A DNA stretch of 62,202 bases, from positions 1 through 62,202 of the forward strand of contig PKTA01000200.1 of the NCBI GenBank assembly GCA_002869365.1, in the 5' to 3' direction. Under the pieces are notes generated by a model that saw only the letters and a list, made by a program, of their open reading frames with translations, was not told where the DNA came from and searched no databases. Position numbers and translations under genes: made by a program. Positions 54,110-62,202 of the stretch are shown here, in pieces; the first letter of the stretch is position 1, and each line of letters starts with the position of its first letter. The DNA comes from Marinilabiliales bacterium (GTDB taxonomy: Bacteria; Bacteroidota; Bacteroidia; Bacteroidales; F082).

Positions 54110-56110
54110 TTACTCAACAATCATTTTATGAGTAACTTTATTTTCACCTGCAGTAACAGTGTAGAAATAAACTCCTGAAGTAAGATCAGCACCATTAATC
54201 GTAAGGGTGTGTGATCCGTTTGTCATATAACCATAATCTTTAGCAACAACTTTTTGTCCTGTTAAAGTATAAACTTCAAGGTTTACGTTAGTTCCTTCAT
54301 TAAGAGAAACTGTAACATAAGTTTCGTTGTTAAATGGATTTGGGAAGTTTTGAGAAACACTGCTGATACTATTTGTTTCAACTTGGTCATTTATACCTTG
54401 AACAGTAAAGTCTGACATGCTGAATGAGAAATTAGTAATATACTTAAACTGTACTGCTACAGCTGGATCTGCTGGATCCATTTCTTCGTATACGAAAGGA
54501 ATAGTATAAACATCACCATTATCTAAGCACCATTTTGGAGCAGCATAGAAATATGATGACCACATACCTTCTGAGAAAAGAGTAACATTAGTTGGCGCAT
54601 CTTGTCCTGAAGTATTGGCAGTTTTCATATAAGATGAAGGTTCGAAACCACGAGCCCAAATATTTGGACGATCGTTGTCTTCAGCATCTTCAATGTCAGT
54701 ATCTAACCATGAAACAAATACTTTTGTACCTGCTTTGTCGGTAGTAATCTGAATTCTGTTGTCTTCTGTCAAGTCACCGAAAGTTCCACGGAAAGTACTA
54801 ATACGTCCCATTTCTTCAGCAAACCATGAAGTACCACCATCTGTTGTGAAAATATCAATAGCTGCGATATATCCTTTAGCAGTAACAATACTATAAGGAT
54901 CAGCGCCTGTAGGTCCAATAACAACAGCCATATGTAAGTTTCCTCCTGCGTCAACTGCAACATTCATATCGAAAGCTGTTGTATAGGATATCTCTTCGCG
55001 AGTTGGTACTGGCGGTTCAAATAAATCAGCAATAGCCTGGTCAGTTAAGTGATGATATACAATTCCACCTAAACCATCAGGTCCGTCTAACTGAACGTAG
55101 AAAGGTCCATCCCAATTGTCGCCACCATCGGTAGTCTTCCAATATATAGGATAAATATTGGAGGCTCCGCCAATAACTTCTGCTGAACCATCATTGGCCA
55201 GAGTTGCAATATAACCAGTCATTCCGTCGGTTGAAAATGCTATTTGGCAAAATGCCGGACGACCTTGATTTTCCTGGTCAACAATTTCATAATCAATTAA
55301 TGATTGTGTGAATTCGAAATCTGTTCCATTCCAAACCCCACGGTTAATAATCATATTTCCAAGATAATCAAGTGCACCACTTGTCCAGTCCTGGTTAAAA
55401 TCTACTGTCCATGCTTCGCCTGTACTAGTTAGTTCGTAAGCGTCAGGTATATACTGATAATAATCATCGTGAGTTGATAAGGTTGTTTTTGTAGTAACAG
55501 TAGGATCAGAAACATCACCTGTACCATATGCATATCCTCCCCAGGTTGCACCATTTGTTTGATCAAGAATTGGGGCAAAATATTGTACTACTAGATCATC
55601 TATATTATTTGTAGGATTATAAACTCCATGGTTAGGATAACGTGCGGCATCATAATAATATTCACCGCCACCATTATCAGTAGCAACGTAGCATTCAACC
55701 ATATTAGTCCAGGTTGCACCACCATCAAGTGAAATGTCGTATCCCATATCGCCGGAATAACCGTCTGGATCTAAATCACCACCCATACGGTGGAAGTTAG
55801 TAACAACATTTACATCAGGATCTGCCCATACAAGAGATTTCTGACCACCAGCATAACCATATCCGTATGCATTTGCTGAAGTACCAATGTTAATAATTGT
55901 TACAATGTTTGCATCGCGATCACTAGGTGAAATAACTTCTGACTTTATATCAGATTTTGTGACAGCAAGAGATTTAACAGGCTCAATACCAATGGCAGGA
56001 GCTTCTGATTTTTTCATTTCTTTTGTGTCAATTTTAAACTTGTAGGCTTGTTGTGACATTGCGCTAACGCCTATGCCTAAAGCCAAAGCAAAAAGTAAAA
56101 ATTTTTTCAT
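54110..56110 (-). CDS. secreted Asp-box protein with T9SS sorting domain (tandem paralogue 2)
   Basis: A 666-residue secreted protein, nearly identical over long stretches to paralogue 3. The signal peptide ends in SAMSQQ. The prologue KIDTKEMKKSEAPAIGIEPV precedes a propeller-like domain with Asp-boxes (SLDGGATW, TTDGGDNW, TTDGGTSW) and the family blocks SGDMGYDISLDGG, EPPVPTREEISYTTAFD and WLDTDIEDAEDNDRPNIW. The T9SS domain starts QNFPNPFNNETYVTV and ends HKMIVE. Its own terminator and promoter flank it, so each paralogue is a separate transcript. No function known. Confidence 0.85.
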   Translation of the reverse strand: MKKFLLFALALGIGVSAMSQQAYKFKIDTKEMKKSEAPAIGIEPVKSLAVTKSDIKSEVISPSDRDANIVTIINIGTSANAYGYGYAGGQKSLVWADPDVNVVTNFHRMGGDLDPDGYSGDMGYDISLDGGATWTNMVECYVATDNGGGEYYYDAARYPNHGVYNPTNNIDDLVVQYFAPILDQTNGATWGGYAYGTGDVSDPTVTTKTTLSTHDDYYQYIPDAYELTSTGEAWTVDFNQDWTSGALDYLGNMIINRGVWNGTDFEFTQSLIDYEIVDQENQGRPAFCQIAFSTDGMTGYIATLANDGSAEVIGGASNIYPIYWKTTDGGDNWDGPFYVQLDGPDGLGGIVYHHLTDQAIADLFEPPVPTREEISYTTAFDMNVAVDAGGNLHMAVVIGPTGADPYSIVTAKGYIAAIDIFTTDGGTSWFAEEMGRISTFRGTFGDLTEDNRIQITTDKAGTKVFVSWLDTDIEDAEDNDRPNIWARGFEPSSYMKTANTSGQDAPTNVTLFSEGMWSSYFYAAPKWCLDNGDVYTIPFVYEEMDPADPAVAVQFKYITNFSFSMSDFTVQGINDQVETNSISSVSQNFPNPFNNETYVTVSLNEGTNVNLEVYTLTGQKVVAKDYGYMTNGSHTLTINGADLTSGVYFYTVTAGENKVTHKMIVE

Positions 56111-56160
56111 AATAAATAATAATTAATTAAACAATATATTTTTTTCTTGGTTTAGATTAA

Positions 56161-56168
56161 CAAAGATA
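56161..56168 (-). promoter_or_regulatory. -7 box (TATCTTTG) of T9SS paralogue 2
   Basis: TAnnTTTG match on the minus strand, 50 bases upstream of the start. Confidence 0.5.
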
Positions 56169-56306
56169 CTATTATTCCTATATTCTGACAAAGAAACTAT
56201 TTAATTAAATTACTGAAATGTAAAAACAACCGTAAATTCAATTTATTGTAAATATTATAATTTGGTAATCTTAATATTTTATTTGTTATTTATAAGTTTA
56301 TAATAT

Positions 56307-56344
56307 AAAAAAAGCCTTCCTGAATTACTCCAGGAAGGCTTTTT
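56307..56344 (-). terminator. intrinsic terminator of T9SS paralogue 3
   Basis: GCCTTCCTG and CAGGAAGGC arms; almost the same stem as the terminator of paralogue 2. This indicates that gene and terminator were duplicated together. Confidence 0.9.
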
Positions 56345-56363
56345 CTATAAATTGAATGGTTAT

Positions 56364-58373
56364 TTATTCAACAATCATTTTATGAGTAACTTTATTTTCA
56401 CCTGCGGTAACAGTGTAGAAATAAACTCCTGAAGTAAGATCAGCACCATTAATAGTAAGGGTGTGTGATCCGTTTGTCATATAACCATAATCTTTAGCAA
56501 CAACTTTTTGTCCTGTTAAAGTATAAACTTCAAGACTTAAGTTAGTCCCTTCGTTAAGTGTAACTGTAACATAAGTTTCATTGTTAAATGGATTAGGGAA
56601 GTTTTGAGAAACACTATTAATGCTGGTTGTTTCAACTGGATCATTTATACCTTGCACGCTGAAGTCTGACATGCTGAATGAGAAATCAGTTATGTATTTA
56701 AATTGTACAGCAACTGCAGGATCTGCCGGATCCATATCTTCGTATACGAAAGGAATAGTATAAGTAGCGCCATCATCTAAGCACCATTTTGGAGCAGCAT
56801 AGAAATATGATGACCACATACCTTCTGAGAAAAGAGTAACATTTGTTGGTGCATCTTCTCCTGAACTGTTGGCAGTTTTCATATAAGTTGATGGTTCAAA
56901 ACCACGAACCCAAATATTTGGACGATCGTTGTCTTCTGCATCTTCAATGTCAGTATCTAACCAGGAAACAAATATTTTAGTACCTGCTTTGTCGGTAGTA
57001 ATCTGAATTCTGTTGTCTTCTGTCAAGTCACCGAAAGTTCCACGGAACGTGCTAACACGACCCATTTCTTCAGCAAACCATGTAGTACCGCCATCTGTTG
57101 TAAAAATGTCAACTGCAGCAATATAACCTTTAGCAGTAATTATGCTGTAAGGATCAGAACCTGTTGGTCCAATAACAACAGCCATGTGTAAATTACCGCC
57201 TGCATCAACAGCAACATTCATATCAAAAGCAGGAGTATAGGAAATCTCTTCACGAGTTGGTACTGGTGGTTCGAATAAATCAGCAATAGCCTGGTCAGTT
57301 AGGTGATGATAAACGATACCACCTAGACCATTAGGTCCGTCTAACTGAACGAAGAAAGGTCCATCCCAGTTGGCACCACCATCAGTAGTCTTCCAATATA
57401 TAGGATAGATGTTAGTGAATCCACCAATTTCTTCAGCTGAACCATCATTACCTAAAGTAGCAATATAACCAGTCATTCCGTCTGTTGAGAATGCTACCTG
57501 GCAATAAGCAGGACGACCTTGGTTCTCCTGGTCAGCAATTTCATAATCAATTAATGATTGTGTGAAGTCGAAATCTGTTCCATTCCATACTCCATGGTTA
57601 ACAATCATATTACCTTGATAATCAAGGGCTCCTGTTGTCCAGTCCTGATTGAAATCAACTATCCATGCTTCACCTGTAGTTGTTAACTCATACGCATCAG
57701 GAATATACTGGTAGTAATCACCATCTGAAGAAAGTGTGGTTTTTGTTGTTACATTTGGATCAGAAATATCACCAATTCCATAACCGTAACCACCCCAACC
57801 TGTATCAGTATCTGAGTTAGTACCATCCAGAATAGGAGCAAAAAATTCAACAACTGCGTCGTTAATATCATTTGTTGGATTGTAAACACCATGGTTAGGA
57901 TAACGAGCGGCATCATAATAATACTCACCACCACCATTATCAGTAGCAATATAGCACTCAACCATATTCGTCCAGGTTGCACCACCATCAATAGAAATGT
58001 CATATCCAAGATCTCCGGAATATCCATCAGGGTCTAAAGTACCACCCATACGGTGGAAGTTTGTAACTAAATTTAAATCAGGATCTGCCCACACAAGTGA
58101 TTTCTGACCACCACCATATCCATATCCGTAAGCATTTGCAGAGGTACCTATGTTAATAATGGTAACAATGTTTACGTCGCGGTCGCTTGGTGCGATAACT
58201 TCTGATTTAATGTCAGATTTTGTAACAGCAAGAGATTGAACAGGCTCAATACCAATGGCTGGAGCTTCTGATTTTTTCATCTCTTTGGTGTCAATTTTAA
58301 ACTTGTAGGCTTGTTGTGACATAGCGCTAATGCCTATGCCTAAAGCCAAAGCAAAAAGTAAAATTTTTTTCAT
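56364..58373 (-). CDS. secreted Asp-box protein with T9SS sorting domain (tandem paralogue 3)
   Basis: A 669-residue secreted protein and closest relative of paralogue 2. The signal peptide ends in SAMSQQ. The same prologue, Asp-boxes (SIDGGATW, TTDGGANW, TTDGGTTW), propeller blocks and T9SS domain are present. Differences are scattered substitutions and a few extra residues near SDTDTGWGGYG. The low divergence suggests a recent tandem duplication. The secreted protein may bind carbohydrate or matrix, by analogy with other Asp-box propellers. That is inference. Confidence 0.85.
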   Translation of the reverse strand: MKKILLFALALGIGISAMSQQAYKFKIDTKEMKKSEAPAIGIEPVQSLAVTKSDIKSEVIAPSDRDVNIVTIINIGTSANAYGYGYGGGQKSLVWADPDLNLVTNFHRMGGTLDPDGYSGDLGYDISIDGGATWTNMVECYIATDNGGGEYYYDAARYPNHGVYNPTNDINDAVVEFFAPILDGTNSDTDTGWGGYGYGIGDISDPNVTTKTTLSSDGDYYQYIPDAYELTTTGEAWIVDFNQDWTTGALDYQGNMIVNHGVWNGTDFDFTQSLIDYEIADQENQGRPAYCQVAFSTDGMTGYIATLGNDGSAEEIGGFTNIYPIYWKTTDGGANWDGPFFVQLDGPNGLGGIVYHHLTDQAIADLFEPPVPTREEISYTPAFDMNVAVDAGGNLHMAVVIGPTGSDPYSIITAKGYIAAVDIFTTDGGTTWFAEEMGRVSTFRGTFGDLTEDNRIQITTDKAGTKIFVSWLDTDIEDAEDNDRPNIWVRGFEPSTYMKTANSSGEDAPTNVTLFSEGMWSSYFYAAPKWCLDDGATYTIPFVYEDMDPADPAVAVQFKYITDFSFSMSDFSVQGINDPVETTSINSVSQNFPNPFNNETYVTVTLNEGTNLSLEVYTLTGQKVVAKDYGYMTNGSHTLTINGADLTSGVYFYTVTAGENKVTHKMIVE

Positions 58374-58423
58374 GATAAATAATATTTAATTAAACAATGA
58401 TTTGTTTCCTTAATTTTGAGGGA

Positions 58424-58431
58424 CAAATATA
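58424..58431 (-). promoter_or_regulatory. -7 box (TATATTTG) of T9SS paralogue 3
   Basis: TAnnTTTG match on the minus strand, 50 bases upstream of the start. Confidence 0.5.
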
Positions 58432-58620
58432 ATATTATTCCGAAAAAATTATGCATAAAACAAATTAAATTGTAATACGCAATACATTTGTCTATCAATT
58501 ATAGACATCATGAATGTGCTATGGTTGCACTCAGAAAGAAAAAAGAGTATAAATTCGGTTTAGTTATTGACTACTGAAATCTGCTATTTTTTTGTAGGAT
58601 CAAAATACAAATTAATCAAT

Positions 58621-58680
58621 ATGATTAACTCAAAACATTTATTAACTATGGCCGGATTATTATTTGGATTCACCTTTTAG
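58621..58680 (+). other. 19-codon mini-ORF, signal-peptide-like
   Basis: MINSKHLLTMAGLLFGFTF and a stop. The product has the charge and hydrophobicity of a truncated signal peptide. The 32-base palindrome follows seven bases after the stop. It may be a remnant of a plus-strand secreted-protein gene or just chance. Confidence 0.3.
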
Positions 58681-58720
58681 AAAAAAAAGTCCCTGATGAA
58701 ATATTTCATCAGGGACTTTA
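58681..58720 (-). terminator. perfect 32-base palindromic terminator of T9SS paralogue 4
   Basis: AAGTCCCTGATGAAAT followed directly by its reverse complement, with A/T runs on both sides. It is likely bidirectional. Confidence 0.88.
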
Positions 58721-58730
58721 AATATTTTAA

Positions 58731-60752
58731 TTACTTAATTATCATTTTGTGTGTATATTTATTCTCGCCTGCCGTAACAGTGTAGAAATAAACACCAGGA
58801 GTAAGATCATTACCTTTTATAGTAAGAGTATGTGATCCATTTGTTAAGTAGCCATATGTTTTCTCAGAAACTTTTTGGCCAGTTAAAGAATAAACTTCCA
58901 AACTTACATCAGTTCCTTCATTAAGGTTAAGAGTTACATAAGACTCAGATTTAAAAGGATTAGGGAAGTTTTGAGAAACACTATTATTGTTTTCAACTTC
59001 ATTTGGTTTATCAATACCCTGAACAGTAAAATCTGCCATTGAGAATGAGAAGTTTGAGATATACTTATATTGAACAGGAGCAGCGTCATTACTTGTGTCC
59101 CAATCTACGTAAACATAAGGGATTGTAAACACACCATTTTCAGATTCAAAACCTATTTTGGGTGCTGTTGCAAAGTATGCGCTCCACATTCCTTCAGAGA
59201 ATATTGTTACATTGGTTGGAGCATCTTCACCCGAACCATTATTTGTTTTTAAGTATGAAGATGGGTCGAAACCTCTACACCAGATATTTGGACTGTCATT
59301 ATCTACAGCTTCTTCGATATCAGTATCTAACCATGAAACAAAAATCATGTCTCTATCAGGGTTGGTAGTTATTTGAGTTCTGTTGGCCTCATGTACTCCA
59401 TCGCCATTCCACTGATAATCGTAAGTAGCAATTTTACCCATAGTTTCAATTTCCCAGGTTTCACCACCATCTTTAGTAAACAGATCAATTATTCTACCAA
59501 ATCCATTGGTAACATAAAATGAAATACCGGTTTCGGCTTCGCCAGCAACACCAACGAGTCCTGCTATATGCAAATTACCATCAGCAGTTACTACTATGTC
59601 CATATCACCGGTAAAAGTATAAGGGATATCTTCCCTAGCAGGAATTGGTGGTTCGTACAGATTCTCTAAATCCTGATCGGTTAAAAGGTGATAAACAACG
59701 CCTCCAATTCCATTAGGTCCATCCATTTGAATTGGTTGAGGATCACCCCATGTTTGTCCACCATCAGTAGTTTTGAAAATTATTGGATAAATATTAGGAT
59801 TTCCTTCAACTGACCATGTTGTTCCGTCATTTCCCAAAGAAACAATATATCCGGTCATTCCGTCAGGAGCAAAAGCAACCTGAGTATACCATGGTGATTC
59901 TACATCAAATTCGAGTTCTGATGTTGTATAAATAAAATCGTTCTGATCGCTATTCCAAACACCTTTATTAAGAGTCAAATTTCCCTCATAAACTCCGGAA
60001 CCACTTGTCCAATCAACATTGTTGTCAACACTAATTGATAAACCTTCATTGGTAATATCGTAAGCTTCAGGTATGTAAAGGAAAGTTCCATTTTCACTAG
60101 TGATAAGGTGTCTTGTTGTTATACTGGGATCAGATATTTTTGAAGTACCTCTGGCATGTCCACCCCAACCGCTATCAGGGGTATCGGAATTACTAGCATC
60201 TAAATTAGGTGCATAAAATGCTATATATGCATCATCAATATTGTTTGTAGGATTATATATACCATGACTGGGATAACGAGCAGCATCTGTATAATATGTT
60301 CCTCCATTATTGTCTACAGCAACATAACATTCGACCATAGTAGTCCAGGTATTTCCACCATCAAGAGAGATATCATATCCAAGATCACCAGAATATCCTC
60401 CAACGTCTAAATCTCCACCCATACGGTGAAAGTTAGTTACTATGTTTAATTCAGGATCAACCCATACCATAGATCTTTGATTTCCAATATTGTTAGACAC
60501 ATAACTCCAAACATTGGCCGAAGTTCCTATATCCACAATGTTAACGATATTTACATCACGATCAGGAGCAGGAATTATAGGCTTTGCTTTAATGTCAGAT
60601 TTTACAATTGAGGCATCCTTAACAGGCTCTATGCCAATAGTTTGCTTTTCACCAAATACCCGGTGAATTGGGTCCGCTTTATAACGGGAATTTTGAGCCA
60701 TTGCACTAATACTTATAAGTGCTGTTATGGCAAGCAGTGTAATCTTTCTCAT
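58731..60752 (-). CDS. secreted Asp-box protein with T9SS sorting domain (tandem paralogue 4)
   Basis: A 673-residue secreted protein, the most diverged of the four. The signal peptide ends SAMAQN. The propeller-like domain keeps SGDLGYDISLDGGNTW, TTDGGQTW, TKDGGETW and WLDTDIEEAVDNDSPNIW. It differs from the others by an N-terminal RYKADPIHRVFGEKQ prologue and local inserts, for example around DYQWNGDGVHE. The T9SS domain is QNFPNPFKSESYVTL ... HKMIIK. It is probably the founder or an early duplicate. No clear -7 box was found upstream. Confidence 0.85.
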   Translation of the reverse strand: MRKITLLAITALISISAMAQNSRYKADPIHRVFGEKQTIGIEPVKDASIVKSDIKAKPIIPAPDRDVNIVNIVDIGTSANVWSYVSNNIGNQRSMVWVDPELNIVTNFHRMGGDLDVGGYSGDLGYDISLDGGNTWTTMVECYVAVDNNGGTYYTDAARYPSHGIYNPTNNIDDAYIAFYAPNLDASNSDTPDSGWGGHARGTSKISDPSITTRHLITSENGTFLYIPEAYDITNEGLSISVDNNVDWTSGSGVYEGNLTLNKGVWNSDQNDFIYTTSELEFDVESPWYTQVAFAPDGMTGYIVSLGNDGTTWSVEGNPNIYPIIFKTTDGGQTWGDPQPIQMDGPNGIGGVVYHLLTDQDLENLYEPPIPAREDIPYTFTGDMDIVVTADGNLHIAGLVGVAGEAETGISFYVTNGFGRIIDLFTKDGGETWEIETMGKIATYDYQWNGDGVHEANRTQITTNPDRDMIFVSWLDTDIEEAVDNDSPNIWCRGFDPSSYLKTNNGSGEDAPTNVTIFSEGMWSAYFATAPKIGFESENGVFTIPYVYVDWDTSNDAAPVQYKYISNFSFSMADFTVQGIDKPNEVENNNSVSQNFPNPFKSESYVTLNLNEGTDVSLEVYSLTGQKVSEKTYGYLTNGSHTLTIKGNDLTPGVYFYTVTAGENKYTHKMIIK

Positions 60753-60965
60753 TTAGTTTTTAAATTACGGTTTATTTATTATAATTATTTCAATACCTAA
60801 ATTGACTTTCAAATACATTTTTATAAAAAAAGTCATAATTGGTAATAAGTAGTAGACATAATTAAACTAACATCGTTGCACCATAAATGTTAAATATGAA
60901 AAAAAATTACAGAGTATTTTAATAGAGAATTTATTGTAGAAAACAGCCTTATTTAATTATATTTT

Positions 60966-61388
60966 TTAATTGCGGTTACCGCGTCTTTGCTTTCTGCCTT
61001 TTCCTCTGTTATGATTTTCAAAACCGGGAGGTTTATTGTTAAACTTTTGTTTAATTCTGCTTAATCTATTTATTTGTTCCGTAGTTAGATGTGGCTTTAA
61101 CTCTTCCTCAAAGTTGTCGAAAATTTCCCTTTCAGTTTTCCAATGCTCTTCCAGGTTTTCCATTCGGATATTATTGTATTTATCGAATATTGGTCTTATA
61201 ACTTTCATCTGTTTATCAGTAGGATTCAGCGCTCTCAGGAAGCGGTAATCCATTCCCTTTTGAGCATAGTTTTGACGCATATTGTCAATGCGTATTTGAC
61301 TTAGTCTTCCGTTTACCAGAAAACCTATAATTATCCCCAAAAAGAGTGTTGCTATAATTATAAGTGTATTTTTTAATTGTAAATTCAT
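60966..61388 (-). CDS. Spy-like membrane-anchored periplasmic protein of an ECF cassette
   Basis: A 140-residue protein with one N-terminal membrane helix (about 8-26) and an all-helical remainder that carries LNPTDKQMKVIRPIF and LTTEQINRLSRI, similar to the LTxxQ motifs of Spy/CpxP and CnrX-type stress sensors. The tail is Gly/Arg/Lys-rich (RGKGRKQRRGNRN). It lies 11 bases after the anti-sigma gene on the same strand. In comparable cassettes such proteins are the periplasmic signal receptor or the regulated output. Confidence 0.75.
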   Translation of the reverse strand: MNLQLKNTLIIIATLFLGIIIGFLVNGRLSQIRIDNMRQNYAQKGMDYRFLRALNPTDKQMKVIRPIFDKYNNIRMENLEEHWKTEREIFDNFEEELKPHLTTEQINRLSRIKQKFNNKPPGFENHNRGKGRKQRRGNRN

Positions 61389-61399
61389 CTTACAAAGTA

Positions 61400-61783
61400 T
61401 TAATAGTTTAAAAACGAATAAAATTCTTCCTCAACAGGGTAGGAGTGTATTCCGAATAATGAGTTGACATTTATAGTACCATCCATAAAATAAATACTTG
61501 CTATTAGAAGTACTATTGCAACTGCAGAACTCAAAGCAATTTTCTTAAAACTTCCAAATAAATCATAAACGGGTTTTATCCTTGAAATTAGTTTATCGTC
61601 GAATTCATCGGAAAAATTATAGTCTTCCGGTTGTAGTGCTTCTCTAATGGAATAATAATCCTCCATTTCTTTCCTAAGGGATGAGGATTTTGCTAACTCT
61701 TCTTCAAGAAGAAACTTTTCATCATCACTTATTTCTGCATCAAGTGATTGTAGCATCAACTCCTTTATATTATCCATGATCAT
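61400..61783 (-). CDS. anti-sigma factor-like single-pass membrane protein
   Basis: A 127-residue protein with a cytoplasmic N-terminal helical part (about 1-80) and one membrane helix near residues 82-100 (ALSSAVAIVLLIASIYF), then a short periplasmic tail. It lacks a zinc-binding HxxxCxxC motif, so it is not a ZAS anti-sigma factor, but size, topology and position match one. Its start overlaps the sigma gene end: either Met at 61783 (14-base overlap) or Met at 61777. It is probably translationally coupled with the sigma factor and releases it on an envelope signal. Confidence 0.75.
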   Translation of the reverse strand: MIMDNIKELMLQSLDAEISDDEKFLLEEELAKSSSLRKEMEDYYSIREALQPEDYNFSDEFDDKLISRIKPVYDLFGSFKKIALSSAVAIVLLIASIYFMDGTINVNSLFGIHSYPVEEEFYSFLNY

Positions 61784-62202
61784 ATGTTTTTTCCAGTGAT
61801 AAAATTATTTGTCTTAGTTTTTGTTGTGCCCTCGATAATCGGGAAAGTACTGTGCCAATTGGTAAATCCAGTATTTCGGCTACTTCTTTTGTGGAATAAC
61901 CTTGTATCAATCGTAAAACAATTACACTTTTAAACTTTGGTTCCAACTGATTAAGTGCCATATCCACCAGTTCTTTAGTTTCCTGTTTCGAAAAATCATC
62001 ATTCAAACTTATATCCTCCTTCGGTTTTTCTTCAAAACTTAACCATCGCTTTCTCTTACGCCTTTTAATCTCATTTAATGAGAGGTTAATAGCAATTCTT
62101 GTAAGATATGTTTTTACACTCGATTCGCCTCTGAAGTTTTTTGCACTATTGTAAAACCTTACAAAAACCTCTAAACCAACATCTTCAACTTCTGCTACAT
62201 TA
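61770..62202 (-). CDS. ECF-type RNA polymerase sigma factor (partial, 5' end beyond window)
   Basis: An incomplete gene whose first codons lie beyond position 62202; 143 residues are visible. They start inside region 2 (EVEDVGLEVFVRFY, TYLTRIAINLSLNEIKRRKRKRW) and cover region 4 (LNQLEPKFKSVIVLRLIQGYSTKEVAEIL, then GTVLSRLSRAQQKLR). It would direct RNA polymerase to envelope-stress promoters. A Met at 62006 begins an open stretch but is internal, since conserved region 2 residues precede it in frame. It overlaps the anti-sigma gene and heads a three-gene cassette. Confidence 0.93.
   Translation of the reverse strand, partial: NVAEVEDVGLEVFVRFYNSAKNFRGESSVKTYLTRIAINLSLNEIKRRKRKRWLSFEEKPKEDISLNDDFSKQETKELVDMALNQLEPKFKSVIVLRLIQGYSTKEVAEILDLPIGTVLSRLSRAQQKLRQIILSLEKTYDHG

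Larger units (their letters stand above)
58374..58730. other. spacer between T9SS paralogues 3 and 4
   Basis: It holds the promoter of paralogue 3 (TATATTTG at 58424-58431), a 19-codon mini-ORF on the plus strand (58621-58680) and a perfect 32-base palindromic terminator (58687-58718). Otherwise nothing recognised. Confidence 0.65.

Noticed and set aside
51816..60752. Calling the four T9SS proteins sialidases because of Asp-boxes.
   Set aside because: Asp-boxes are structural and occur in many propellers; no sialidase catalytic Arg triad, Tyr/Glu pair or FRIP motif was found.
1..62202. tRNA, rRNA, riboswitch or complete insertion sequence.
   Set aside because: No cloverleaf, rRNA core, known riboswitch core or transposase was recognised by eye; a covariance-model search would be needed to exclude diverged RNAs.

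Overview
The window is AT-rich bacterial chromosome from a member of the Bacteroidota, probably a free-living or sediment Bacteroidales/Marinilabiliales-like lineage; I cannot place it lower. The evidence is six secreted proteins with type IX secretion (T9SS) C-terminal sorting domains, LytS/LytTR and PAS-rich hybrid kinases, a DAHP synthase/chorismate mutase fusion, a degenerate PHP/GT39 pair, and recurrent Bacteroidetes-type -7 boxes (TAnnTTTG) just upstream of start codons. No tRNA, rRNA, CRISPR array, phage or complete insertion sequence was recognised.

Layout. 1-4.0 kb: queA, an atypical SDR, and DAHP synthase-chorismate mutase, separated by unusual intergenic repeats. 4.1-9.8 kb: a membrane protein, an RhlE-type helicase that converges stop-on-stop with a PrsW-type protease, an ArsC-like protein, fumC and a small unknown protein. 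9.9-13.7 kb: a membrane-anchored dihaem cytochrome c, a GT39 glycosyltransferase and a degenerate PHP-like protein. 14.1-21.9 kb: 2-oxoglutarate metabolism. Here sucA (E1) is broken by one in-frame TAA while sucB is intact, and next to them lie a 2[4Fe-4S] ferredoxin and korAB, a ferredoxin-dependent enzyme for the same reaction. 22-29.7 kb: a four-gene sensory operon (PAS protein, MEDS protein, two hybrid kinases) with no output protein. 30-38 kb: tilS, a DsbD with a duplicated N-terminal domain, a LytS/LytTR pair, a DUF1566-type T9SS protein and a Spy-like protein. 38-50.6 kb: a 1374-residue PPDK-like dikinase without a PEP/pyruvate barrel, gap, a type B T9SS protein, a long RelA/SpoT protein with a degenerate synthetase domain, a Fur-family regulator and purA. 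50.6-51.2 kb: a noncoding tandem array in which the 3' end of purA recurs twice, alternating with a palindromic element. 51.2-62.2 kb: a GtrA protein, four tandem paralogous T9SS Asp-box proteins, and an ECF sigma/anti-sigma/Spy-like cassette cut by the window edge.

How the genes work together. The TCA-cycle genes suggest that oxidation of 2-oxoglutarate has shifted, or is shifting, from the NAD-linked dehydrogenase to the ferredoxin-linked KorAB, with fumC nearby. Envelope and secretion functions are spread throughout: T9SS cargo, DsbD, Spy-like chaperones, an ECF cassette, GT39 and GtrA. The items most worth a second look are the interrupted sucA, the purA-tail array, the hydrolase-only RelA/SpoT protein, the truncated PPDK-like dikinase, the tandem T9SS family, and two genes that look leaderless.
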